Of a stretch of 64,000 nucleotides of DNA, positions 56,437 through 64,000 are shown in pieces. The notes under the pieces are model-generated. The model was not told the origin of the DNA and did not search any database. It saw nothing but the letters and a program-made list of their open reading frames with translations. The stretch spans positions 62,001 to 126,000 of the forward strand of contig JAKLFE010000002.1 of assembly GCA_022711355.1 (NCBI GenBank), in the 5' to 3' direction. The stretch comes from Spirochaetota bacterium. Lineage in GTDB: Bacteria; Spirochaetota; Spirochaetia; Treponematales; Rectinemataceae. The translations under genes were made by a program, and so were the position numbers. Positions within the stretch are counted from its first letter, which is position 1. Each line of letters starts with the position of its first letter.

Positions 56437-56967
56437 ATGCGGTCCTTCGCCCTCCTCCTCGCCGCCTTCCTCGGCCTCGTCCCCCTCAATGCCCAGGCGC
56501 CCTCCCCGCCCGCGGCCCGGGCGGCCCTGCCGGGTCCCTCTCCCGCCGCCGCCTCTCCCGCCGAGGCGGCCCCCGCCCGGCTCGAGGACGATCCGGCGCC
56601 CCTCCTCGGCCTGGGCCTCTCCGAGGCCCTCGCCCGCTGCGGCTCCCCCGCCTCCGTCCTGCCGGTCCGGGGCGAGGAGGCCTGGCAGGACGACGTGGCC
56701 TTCCGCTATCGCGAGGGCTACACCCTCTTCATCTTCGGCGACCGCCTCTGGCAGCTGCGCTTCGTCCCGCCCTACGCAGGCTCGGTCTACGGCCTCTTCC
56801 TCGGCGATCCCGCCGACAAGGCCTACTCCCTCCTCGGCGAGCCCTACGAGCGCTCCGCCGACTCCCTGGTCTACCGCATGCCCTTCCGCGGGTACCCCGT
56901 CCGCCTCAGGCTCGACCTGAGGGACGGGTCCATCTCCGATATCTACGTGTATCGGGCCGATTTCTAG
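56437..56967 (+). CDS. Exported protein of unknown function
   Basis: 176 residues with a signal peptide (1-20, LGLVPLNAQA). After an Ala/Pro-rich stretch (21-50) a small domain of about 125 residues follows with alternating short strands (LGLGLSEALARCGSPASVLPVRG ... FIFGDRLWQLRF ... SLLGEPYERSADSLVYRMP). This looks like a small SmpA/BamE-like or PepSY-sized fold, but no family is assigned. It is eight bases upstream of aroDE and probably co-transcribed. Confidence 0.65.
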   Translation: MRSFALLLAAFLGLVPLNAQAPSPPAARAALPGPSPAAASPAEAAPARLEDDPAPLLGLGLSEALARCGSPASVLPVRGEEAWQDDVAFRYREGYTLFIFGDRLWQLRFVPPYAGSVYGLFLGDPADKAYSLLGEPYERSADSLVYRMPFRGYPVRLRLDLRDGSISDIYVYRADF

Positions 56968-56975
56968 GAGCCGCC

Positions 56976-58472
56976 ATGCCCCTCGTGTGCCTCTGCCTGA
57001 CCGGCAAGACGATCGCCGAGGACCTCGCCGCCCTCGACCGCTACCGCGGCCGGGTGGATATCGCCGAGCTCCGCGCCGACCTCCTCGATCCCTCCGAGAG
57101 CGCCGCCGTCCGCTCCTTCCCCGAGAAGGCCGGCCTGCCCTGCATCCTGACCATCCGGCGCAAGGCGGACGGCGGGGCCTTCGCCGAGGGCGAGGGGGTC
57201 CGCCTCGTCGCCATGGCCAAGGCCCTGGTCTACGCCCGGCCCGACGCGGGCGCCAACTTCGCCTACGTCGACCTCGAGAGCGACTTCCGCGTCCCCGCGG
57301 TCGAGGAGGCCTGCCGGACCTACGGGACCAGGATCATCCGCTCGCGCCACCGCCTCGCCGCCCTGCCCGCCGATCTCGACGCGGCCTGGGCCGAGGTCTC
57401 GGCCGAGCCCGGCGAGATACCCAAGCTCGTCGTGATGCCGAGCGGCGCCGACCAGCTCGCGCGCTTCTTCTCCTGGTCGCGGGCCCTGCCCGCGGCGGAG
57501 CGCATACTCGTGGCCGCGGGCGACTTCGGCATGCCCTCGAGGATCCTCTCCGAGCGCCTCGGCTCCTCGGTCGCCTACGCGAGCCCCCTGGGCATCGGCA
57601 TGCCCGGCGCTGCCCCGGGCCAGCTCGATCCCGCCAACCTCGAGGAGGTCTTCCGGATCCGCGAGATCGGGAGGGACACGGCGGTCTACGGCCTCGGCGG
57701 CGGGCGCTCCGTCATCGGCTCCCGCTCCCCCTCCCTCCACAACCGGGCCTTCCGCGCCGCGGGGATCGACGCGGTCTACCTCCCCCTGCCCTCGGCCGAG
57801 GTCGGCGGCTTCATGTCCCTCCTCGAGGCGACCGGGGCACGGGGCGCGGCGGTCACGGTCCCCCACAAGGAGGCCGTCCTCCCCTACCTCTCGTCGAGGT
57901 CCCCCGAGGTCGAGGACATCGGCGCCTGCAACACCATCGTCCACGGGATCGAGGGCTGGGCGGGCTACAACACCGACGCGATCGGCTTCGAGCGCAGCCT
58001 CCTCGAGTTCCTCGGCCGCTCCGATCTCCACGGCCTCCGGGCGACCCTCCTCGGGGCCGGCGGCTCGGCCAAGGCCGTGGCCCACGTCCTGGCCCGGCTC
58101 GGCGCCGCCGTCCTCGTGCTCAACCGCAACGCGGCCAAGGCCAAGGCCCTCGCCCGGCGCTACGCCTTCGCCTGGGGCTCGAACGACGAGCGCTCTACCG
58201 AGGTCATCTCGGACCACGCCGACCTCATCGTCCAGGCCACGCCCGTGGGCATGGAGGGGGGCCTGGGCGGGGATCCCCTCGACTGGTACGATTTCAGCGG
58301 GCGCGAGGCCGTCTTCGACCTTATCTACCGGCCCGAGCGCACCGCCTTCCTCGAGCGCGCGGCCGCTGCCGGCTGCCCCGTCTGCAACGGCTGGTCCATG
58401 CTCCGCTACCAGGCGGCGGCCCAGTTCAAGCTCTGGACCGGCCGCGAGCCCCCGTCCGCGTATTTCGAGTGA
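56976..58472 (+). CDS. aroDE: Bifunctional 3-dehydroquinate dehydratase / shikimate dehydrogenase
   Basis: 498 residues, AGGAG five bases before the ATG. The N-terminal type I dehydratase (1 to about 215) has the Schiff-base Lys in PKLVVMP and the catalytic His in IIRSRHRLA. The C-terminal shikimate dehydrogenase (about 228-498) has SRSPSLHN, the catalytic Lys in TVPHK, ACNTIV, NTDAIGF and the NADP loop LGAGGSAKAV. It carries out steps three and four of aromatic amino acid synthesis. The same fusion is known from plants and several bacteria, including chlamydiae. Nine bases before era. Confidence 0.95.
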   Translation: MPLVCLCLTGKTIAEDLAALDRYRGRVDIAELRADLLDPSESAAVRSFPEKAGLPCILTIRRKADGGAFAEGEGVRLVAMAKALVYARPDAGANFAYVDLESDFRVPAVEEACRTYGTRIIRSRHRLAALPADLDAAWAEVSAEPGEIPKLVVMPSGADQLARFFSWSRALPAAERILVAAGDFGMPSRILSERLGSSVAYASPLGIGMPGAAPGQLDPANLEEVFRIREIGRDTAVYGLGGGRSVIGSRSPSLHNRAFRAAGIDAVYLPLPSAEVGGFMSLLEATGARGAAVTVPHKEAVLPYLSSRSPEVEDIGACNTIVHGIEGWAGYNTDAIGFERSLLEFLGRSDLHGLRATLLGAGGSAKAVAHVLARLGAAVLVLNRNAAKAKALARRYAFAWGSNDERSTEVISDHADLIVQATPVGMEGGLGGDPLDWYDFSGREAVFDLIYRPERTAFLERAAAAGCPVCNGWSMLRYQAAAQFKLWTGREPPSAYFE

Positions 58473-58480
58473 GGTCCCCC

Positions 58481-59356
58481 ATGCCCAAGTCAGCCTTCGT
58501 CGCCATCGTCGGACGCCCCTCCGCGGGCAAGTCCACCCTCGTCAACGCCCTCTGCGGCGCCAAGGTCTCCATCGTCTCGCCCGTGCCCCAGACCACGCGC
58601 AACGCGGTGCGCGGCATCGTCAACCGCCCCGAGGGCCAGCTCGTCTTCCTGGACACGCCGGGCTTCCACCTCTCCGACAAGCGCCTGAACCTCAAGCTGC
58701 GCGAGGTCACCGTCGACGCCTTCGCCGACGCCGACCTCGTGCTCTACCTCGTCGACGCCACGCGCAAGCCCGGGCCCGAGGAGGAGGCGGTGGCGGCCGC
58801 CCTCGCCCCGGCGTCGGGACGGCTCCTGGCCGCGGTCAACAAGATCGACTCGCCCGAGGCCGACGCGGCGAGGGCCAGGCTCTTCCTCTCGGCACATTTC
58901 CCGGAGGCCCCGGTCTTCGACCTCTCCGCGCTCAAGGGGATCGGCCTCGAGGCCCTCCTCGCGGGCCTCTACTCCCGCTCCCCCGAGGGCCCGGCCTGGT
59001 ATCCGGAGGAGTACTACACCGACCAGGAGCCCGTGTTCCGCATCGCCGAGATCATCCGCGAGAAGATCATGCTCCACACCCGCGACGAGCTGCCCCACGC
59101 CGTCTACGTCTCCTACGAGGACTCCTCCCGCGAGGAGGACGGAACCCTCCGCGCCGGCTTCGACCTCGTCGTGGAGCGGGACTCGCAGAAGGGCATCCTC
59201 ATCGGGAAGGCGGGCTCCATGATCCGCCGCATCCGCGAGGAGGCCGAGGCCGACCTGGCCGAGATCTTCGACTACGCGATCAGGCTCAAGCTCCAGGTCC
59301 GCGTCGATCCCGACTGGAAGAAGGATCCCAAGAAGCTCGAGAGCCTCATATTCTGA
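58481..59356 (+). CDS. era: GTPase Era
   Basis: 291 residues. G1 GRPSAGKST, G3 DTPG, G4 NKID and G5 SALKG are in order in the first 170 residues. The effector-region segment PVPQTTRNAVRG precedes G3. A C-terminal KH domain (about 205-285) has ILIGKAGSMIRRIREEA. Era binds 16S rRNA and helps mature the 30S subunit. ATG follows the aroDE stop by eight bases. Confidence 0.95.
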   Translation: MPKSAFVAIVGRPSAGKSTLVNALCGAKVSIVSPVPQTTRNAVRGIVNRPEGQLVFLDTPGFHLSDKRLNLKLREVTVDAFADADLVLYLVDATRKPGPEEEAVAAALAPASGRLLAAVNKIDSPEADAARARLFLSAHFPEAPVFDLSALKGIGLEALLAGLYSRSPEGPAWYPEEYYTDQEPVFRIAEIIREKIMLHTRDELPHAVYVSYEDSSREEDGTLRAGFDLVVERDSQKGILIGKAGSMIRRIREEAEADLAEIFDYAIRLKLQVRVDPDWKKDPKKLESLIF

Positions 59357-59376
59357 CCGCTGGCCCCCTCCCTCCC

Positions 59377-59405
59377 TTGCCCCGAGTCCCGCCGGCGGGT
59401 AGCAT
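59377..59405 (+). promoter_or_regulatory. Leaderless promoter of the second TSUP permease
   Basis: -35 TTGCCC (59377-59382), 17-base spacer, -10 TAGCAT (59400-59405), then CGTCCC and the GTG. Confidence 0.7.
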
Positions 59406-59411
59406 CGTCCC

Positions 59412-60179
59412 GTGAGCTTCGCCCCGACCTGGCTGACCTACGCCCTCCTCGTGCCCGCGGCCGGCGCGGCCGGCTTCGTCGACGCGATCGCCGGCGGCGG
59501 CGGGATCATCACCATCCCCGCCCTCCTGGCCGCGGGCCTGCCCCCCCACCTGGCCCTGGGCACGAACAAGGTCCAATCCGTCCTCGGGACGCTCTCGGCT
59601 ACCATAGGCTATCGCCGGGCGGGGCTCTTCACCTTCCGGGAGCTCCTGCCCGGCATCGCCGCGACGGCGGCCGGAGCGGCCCTCGGCGCCGCCGCGGTCG
59701 GGGCCGTGGACACGGGCTTCCTCAAGCTCCTCATCCCCCTCCTCCTCGTCGGCATCCTCGTCTTCCTGGCCCTGAAGCCGCGCTTCGGCCTCGAGGGCTC
59801 GGGACGGAAGCTGCCCCTCCTCCCCTTCTGGCTGGGCTCCGGCCTCGTCTTGGGCTTCTACGACGGCTTCTTCGGCCCGGGCACGGGGACCTTCTGGACC
59901 ATGGCCCTCGTGGGGCTCGCCGGCTTCGGGCTCAAGGAGGCCACGGGGCGGACCAAGGTGGCCAACCTTACTTCCGGCCTCTTCTCCCTCGGCGTCTTCC
60001 TCGCCGCGGGGAGCGTCCTCCCGGCCCTCGGCCTGGCCATGGGCGCGGCCCAGGCCTTGGGCGCGTGGCTCGGCAGCAGGATGGTCGTGGCGAGGGGGGC
60101 GCTCTTCGTGCGCGCCGTCCTCATCGGCGCGACGGCGGCGATGATCGCCTACATCGTGCTCAGGTACTGGGTCCTCTAG
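59412..60179 (+). CDS. TauE/SafE (TSUP) family permease
   Basis: 255 residues, GTG start, about eight membrane helices. The TSUP repeats are seen as AAGFVDAIAGGGGIITIPALLAAGLPPHLALGTNK-like at the N-terminus and FYDGFFGPGTGTFWTMALV in the second half, the standard YfcA-like pattern. Predicted anion exporter of unknown substrate. It is not closely similar to the TSUP protein at 45.8 kb, which lacks the glycine-rich GGGG loop. Confidence 0.92.
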   Translation: MSFAPTWLTYALLVPAAGAAGFVDAIAGGGGIITIPALLAAGLPPHLALGTNKVQSVLGTLSATIGYRRAGLFTFRELLPGIAATAAGAALGAAAVGAVDTGFLKLLIPLLLVGILVFLALKPRFGLEGSGRKLPLLPFWLGSGLVLGFYDGFFGPGTGTFWTMALVGLAGFGLKEATGRTKVANLTSGLFSLGVFLAAGSVLPALGLAMGAAQALGAWLGSRMVVARGALFVRAVLIGATAAMIAYIVLRYWVL

Positions 60180-60185
60180 GCGAGG

Positions 60186-60214
60186 TTCCCGAGCGAGGCG
60201 CCCCGTGCTACCCT
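60186..60214 (+). promoter_or_regulatory. Possible leaderless promoter of the caspase-family gene
   Basis: -10 TACCCT (60209-60214) preceded by TGC (extended -10) and seven bases before the ATG. The -35, TTCCCG (60186-60191), is weak at 17-base spacing. Confidence 0.45.
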
Positions 60215-60221
60215 CGAGCTC

Positions 60222-63200
60222 ATGCCCGCCATCCGACATTCCCGGCTCCTCCCTTCCCTGCTGCTCGCCCTCGCCCGCCTCGCCGCCGGCCCAGGCCCCG
60301 CGGCCCAGGCCGCCGAGCCCTCCGTCGTCTTCCAGCGCGGCCACTCCGAGCAGCCCGCCTTCATGGCCTTCCTCGACGAGGGCCACCTCGTCACCTGCGC
60401 CCCCGGCGAGCTCTTCCTGTGGAGCTACCCCGAGGGCAAGCTCCTCGCCGTCCACGAGGGCCTCGGCCGCCCGCCCGCCCTCGCGGTCGAGGAGGGGGGC
60501 CGGACCTGCCTGGTCATGTCGGACCGGGGCCTCGTGCTCGTCGATCCCGCGGCCGGCCGGGTCCTCAGGCGCCTCGCCTCCTCCAAGGCCGAATCCCGTT
60601 TCCTCCTGCCGAGCCCCGATCGCCGCCTCCTCGCCGCGACCATGACGGACGGGAGCCTCCATCTCCTCGAGCTCGCGAGCGGGAAGGCCATCCTCGCCCT
60701 CGAGGGGGAGAAGGCCTACGGGATCGCCTTCTCGCCCGACGGCCGCGTCCTGGCCTCGGCCGGGCCCAAGAAGCTCCGCCTGTGGGAGGCGCGGACGGGC
60801 CGCCTCCTCGGCGAGCACGCGACGAGGCTCAGCCGCGGCGAGGGGCCCTTCTTCATCGGCTGCCGCCCCGCCGGCTCGCCCGGCTGGGAAAGCGTCGAGG
60901 CCGAGGGCTTCTCCTGGACGGTCGAGGACGGCCAGCGAGCCCAGCTGGCCGAATCGCGCGACGGCTCCCTCCAAGCCCGCTTCGGCGGCCAGGGAATCCG
61001 CCTCTACCGCTCCGCCGAGACGGAGCCCTTCCGCGAGCTCGAGCTCGGGGCGGGCTTCCGAGGCAAGGCGCTCGCCCTCAGCCCCGACGGCTCTCGCCTC
61101 CTCACGGCCGACGACGAGGATGCCATCCGATCCTGGGACGTCGGCAGCCTCGCGGAGCTGCCCTTCGGCTCCGCCGGGCCGGGCCCCGTCGACGAGCTCC
61201 AGGTCTCGCCCGACGGCCGCTGGCTCTTCGTCCATTACCAGGCCTACGGACCCAATGCCGAGAGCCTCTCCGCGGTCTGGGACCTCCGCGCCGGCCGTCT
61301 CCAGCGCCGCATCGTTTCCCGCGAGCGGCTCGCGGGCAGCTGGGGCTTCCTGCCGGACGGCGCGCGCTACATCTCGGCCGAGGGCGGCGGGCTCGGGGGG
61401 GAGAGCCTCAGCCTCCGCGATACAGCCACGGGCAAGAGCATCCGCGAGTTCCGCTACCGCCACCCCAAGGGCTACGGCCGCGACTGGCTCGTCGACTGGG
61501 CCTTCCTTCCGGGGGGCAAGCGCTTCATCACGGTGAGCGACGTCTCGGTAGTGCTCTGGGACGTCGATTCTGACAAGCCGATCGAGGTCCTGACCGGCAA
61601 GATCCCCCCGCCCCTCTACGCGGGCGGGGCCCTGGCCGTCTCGTCGAAGGGCGACCGGATCGCGCTGCGGGGCGAGGACGGCTTCTACGCGGTGTATTCG
61701 ACGGACGACTGGAAGAAGGTGGCGCGGATCGAGAACGAGGACCGACGATCCAGCGGCCTAGCCTTCGTCGACGGCGACCGGAAGCTCCGCGTCGAGACCT
61801 ACTTCTCGGATGGCACGCCGAGCATATGGGTCTACGACATCGCGACCGGGAAGTACGTCAAAGGGGGAGCCGAGTCCTTCCCCGATCCCCTTCGCGCCGC
61901 GGCCTCGGCCCTCATCGCCGCCGGAGGCTTCGGGCCGCGGCTCCTGGGCCGCGCCTTCTTCGCCGAGCGCCCCGGCGCAGGGCTCCTGTATGTCGGGAGC
62001 CGCGACGGCCTGGCGCGGATCCTCGACCCCTCGCGGAAGACCTGGTGCGGCCTCTACCTCGGCGCCTCCTTCGGGAAGGCCAAGGCGCCCGAGGCCTGGA
62101 TAGCCTTCGACGGGAAGGGCTATTGGGACGGCTCGGCGGAGGGAGCCGGCCTCGTGGCCATGAGCGACGGCTGGCGCTCCTTCGGGCTCGAGCAGTTCGC
62201 CGTCCGCAACAACCGGCCCGACCTCCTCCTCGCCCAGCTCGGCTGCCCCGATCCCGAGGCGATCGGGCACTATCGCCAGGCCTATGCGAAGCGCCTGGCG
62301 CGGCTCGGCCTGGCCGAGGCCGACCTGGCCTCCCCGGCCGAGCCCCCCGCCGCCCGCGTCTCGAGCCACGCCGAGTCCGGGGCCTCGAGCTCCCTCGTCG
62401 CCGAGTTCGCCCCCTCGGGCCCCGGCCGGCCCCTCGCCGGCTACCGGATCTACGCGAACGGGGCGCCCCTGGGCTCGGGCGCCTGGCAGGCCCTGCCGGC
62501 CTCGGGGGGGAGGATCGAGGCCGAGCTTCCCCTCGTCCCGGGCCCGAACCTGATCGAGGTCTCCTGCCTCGACGCCGCGGGCGCCGAATCGGCCCGCGCC
62601 GGCTATCGCGTCCTCGGCCCCGCGAAGGCGGCTCGCCGCCTCTTCTTCGCCGGCTTCGGGGTCTCGCGCTACGCCGACCGGCGCCTCGACCTGCGCTACG
62701 CGGCCAAGGACGCCGAGGACCTCGCCGCGGCCTTCGCGGCGACGGCCGGGCGCGGGGGCTTCGACGAGGTCCGCGCCAAGACCTGGCTCGACGCGGCCGT
62801 GCGCCCCGAGGCCCTGGCCGAGGCCGCCGCCTTCCTGGGCGCCTCCCGGCCCGAGGACACGGTCGTCCTCTTCATCGCCGGCCACGGCGTGCACGACCGG
62901 GGCCCCGGCTCGGAATACTACTATCTATCGCATACCGCGAATCCCGCCGACCTCCCCGGCACGGCCATGCGCTTCGAGTCGATCGAGGGCCTCCTGTCCG
63001 GCATCCCGGCGCTGCAGAAGCTCTTCCTCATGGATACCTGCGAGTCCGGGGAGGCCGACGAGGCCGTGCTCCCGGCCGCCGCGGCGGGGCAAGGCGGCTC
63101 GAGGATAGCCTCGCGCGGCGCGGCCATCCTCGCCGACGGCAGCTTCTTCGGCGACGCGGCCGGGGGCCGCGGCCTGGCGGTGGCCTCGGCGAGGCCGCGG

Positions 63201-64000
63201 CCCTGGCTCCGCGAGCGGGACCGCTACATCGACGTCGACCTGCGCCGCAGGACCGGGGCCGTGGTCCTCTCGAGCTGCCGCGGCTCGGAGCTCTCCTACG
63301 AGAGCGCGGAGGCGGAGAACGGCTTCTTCACCGAGGCCCTCCTCGCGGGCCTGGGCGGGGCCGCCGACGAGGACAAGAACGGCGAGACGAGCGTCGACGA
63401 GCTGCGCGCCTACGCGGCCCGCGAGGTGGCCCGCCTTTCGGGAGGCTTGCAGAATCCCGTGGTCGACCGGGACAACGCCATCGTCTCTCGGCTCGCGAGC
63501 TTCCCCCTCCCGGCCGCGGCGCGGAGCGCGGCCTCGCTCAAGCCCCTGGACCTGCTGCGCTTCGGGCCGGGCTCCTTCGCCATGTCGGGCTCGAAGGGCG
63601 ACAAGGTCCACCCGTTCTACGCGAAGCACGAGTCGAAGCATAAGGTAGTGCTCACCCGGCCCTTCCTCCTGGCCACGGCCGAGACGACGGTGGAGGAGTT
63701 CGCCCTCGTCATGGAATGGGCCCGCTCCCGGGGCTACCTCGAGCGCTCCTCCTCCGGCACCGGCACGGCGATCGGCGCGAAGGTCAGGCTCTTCTCGAAC
63801 GAATTCCAGGGCCCCGGCTTCTCGCTCAAGGAGGGGCGCTACCTCCCCGACGCGGGAGAGGCGAAGCTGCCGGCCCGCTGCGTCTCCTGGTACGGGGCGG
63901 CGGCCTACTGCGCCTGGCGCAGCGAGATGGAGGGCCTGGAGCCGGCCTACGACCTGAACGACTGGAGCCTGAAGCCGGGCGCGAAGGGCTACCGCCTCCC
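60222..64000 (+). CDS. Exported WD40 / caspase-like (C14) / FGE-sulfatase-domain protein, 3' partial
   Basis: The frame is open from ATG 60222 to the window end (at least 1259 codons). A signal peptide (1-30) shows export. Residues about 40-560 form a WD40-like propeller with repeats such as AFSPDGRVLASAGPKKLRLWEA and ALSPDGSRLLTADDEDAIRSWD. A spacer with GKGYWDGSAEGAGLVAMSDG and an Ig-like segment follow. The caspase domain (about 805-1090) has catalytic His888 in FIAGHGVHD and Cys940 in LMDTCESG. From about 1135 an FGE/SUMF1 domain begins (FLLATAETTVEEFALVMEWA, VSWYGAAAYCAW) and continues past the window. Propeller and FGE-type domains are often used for binding; substrate unknown. Confidence 0.9.
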   Translation, partial: MPAIRHSRLLPSLLLALARLAAGPGPAAQAAEPSVVFQRGHSEQPAFMAFLDEGHLVTCAPGELFLWSYPEGKLLAVHEGLGRPPALAVEEGGRTCLVMSDRGLVLVDPAAGRVLRRLASSKAESRFLLPSPDRRLLAATMTDGSLHLLELASGKAILALEGEKAYGIAFSPDGRVLASAGPKKLRLWEARTGRLLGEHATRLSRGEGPFFIGCRPAGSPGWESVEAEGFSWTVEDGQRAQLAESRDGSLQARFGGQGIRLYRSAETEPFRELELGAGFRGKALALSPDGSRLLTADDEDAIRSWDVGSLAELPFGSAGPGPVDELQVSPDGRWLFVHYQAYGPNAESLSAVWDLRAGRLQRRIVSRERLAGSWGFLPDGARYISAEGGGLGGESLSLRDTATGKSIREFRYRHPKGYGRDWLVDWAFLPGGKRFITVSDVSVVLWDVDSDKPIEVLTGKIPPPLYAGGALAVSSKGDRIALRGEDGFYAVYSTDDWKKVARIENEDRRSSGLAFVDGDRKLRVETYFSDGTPSIWVYDIATGKYVKGGAESFPDPLRAAASALIAAGGFGPRLLGRAFFAERPGAGLLYVGSRDGLARILDPSRKTWCGLYLGASFGKAKAPEAWIAFDGKGYWDGSAEGAGLVAMSDGWRSFGLEQFAVRNNRPDLLLAQLGCPDPEAIGHYRQAYAKRLARLGLAEADLASPAEPPAARVSSHAESGASSSLVAEFAPSGPGRPLAGYRIYANGAPLGSGAWQALPASGGRIEAELPLVPGPNLIEVSCLDAAGAESARAGYRVLGPAKAARRLFFAGFGVSRYADRRLDLRYAAKDAEDLAAAFAATAGRGGFDEVRAKTWLDAAVRPEALAEAAAFLGASRPEDTVVLFIAGHGVHDRGPGSEYYYLSHTANPADLPGTAMRFESIEGLLSGIPALQKLFLMDTCESGEADEAVLPAAAAGQGGSRIASRGAAILADGSFFGDAAGGRGLAVASARPRPWLRERDRYIDVDLRRRTGAVVLSSCRGSELSYESAEAENGFFTEALLAGLGGAADEDKNGETSVDELRAYAAREVARLSGGLQNPVVDRDNAIVSRLASFPLPAAARSAASLKPLDLLRFGPGSFAMSGSKGDKVHPFYAKHESKHKVVLTRPFLLATAETTVEEFALVMEWARSRGYLERSSSGTGTAIGAKVRLFSNEFQGPGFSLKEGRYLPDAGEAKLPARCVSWYGAAAYCAWRSEMEGLEPAYDLNDWSLKPGAKGYRL

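Overview
This is a chromosomal window of high GC content (about two thirds by eye) around the replication origin of a bacterium, most likely an anaerobic spirochaete. The spirochaete call is an inference. It rests on the gene order dnaA-dnaN-recF-DUF721 beside gyrase, an Rnf complex, a fused AroDE, a reverse-rubrerythrin/PerR pair and the overall gene set. No rRNA or taxonomic marker was searched.

Origin region (1-13.7 kb): gyrB and gyrA run leftward and dnaA, dnaN, recF and DUF721 run rightward, so transcription diverges from the origin. DnaA boxes lie on both sides of dnaA, and a strikingly AT-rich stretch (about 7193-7290) is the candidate unwinding element. Two parS-type sites flank the gyrA terminator. 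The ribosome/membrane cluster rpmH-rnpA-yidD-yidC-jag follows. rnpA has no ATG, GTG or TTG that would give a full-length protein.

Transport and sugar metabolism (13.7-22.5 kb): an MFS transporter and a small membrane protein precede a sugar ABC cassette (two permeases, a binding protein, a Gfo/Idh/MocA dehydrogenase). A ROK-type regulator and a YcaQ-like DNA glycosylase lie on the opposite strand.

Energy (22.6-27.8 kb): a complete rnfCDGEAB operon encodes an ion-translocating ferredoxin:NAD oxidoreductase. An ApbE flavin transferase at 53 kb could flavinylate RnfD and RnfG.

Mixed region (27.8-47 kb): Nth-like glycosylase, HIT protein, peptide deformylase, then a LacI-controlled operon (binding protein, two permeases, ATPase, metallo-beta-lactamase-fold hydrolase, LacI regulator) of unknown substrate. 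Next come an EndoQ-UvrD fusion, a lipoprotein, a divergent MATE/TetR pair, a CPA1 antiporter, reverse rubrerythrin with a Fur/PerR regulator, a MarR-QueG-like operon, a TauE-like permease and methylglyoxal synthase.

Right part (47-64 kb): acetyltransferase, M42 peptidase, von Willebrand lipoprotein, amidotransferase-like protein, tRNA-Leu, PAP2 phosphatase, ApbE, RNA-binding protein, AroDE, Era and a second TauE-like permease. The window ends inside a large exported WD40-caspase-FGE protein.

The most notable genome-wide pattern is that many monocistronic genes have a -10 hexamer 6-9 bases before the start codon and no Shine-Dalgarno sequence, indicating leaderless or nearly leaderless mRNAs. 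No CRISPR array, insertion sequence or prophage was seen.
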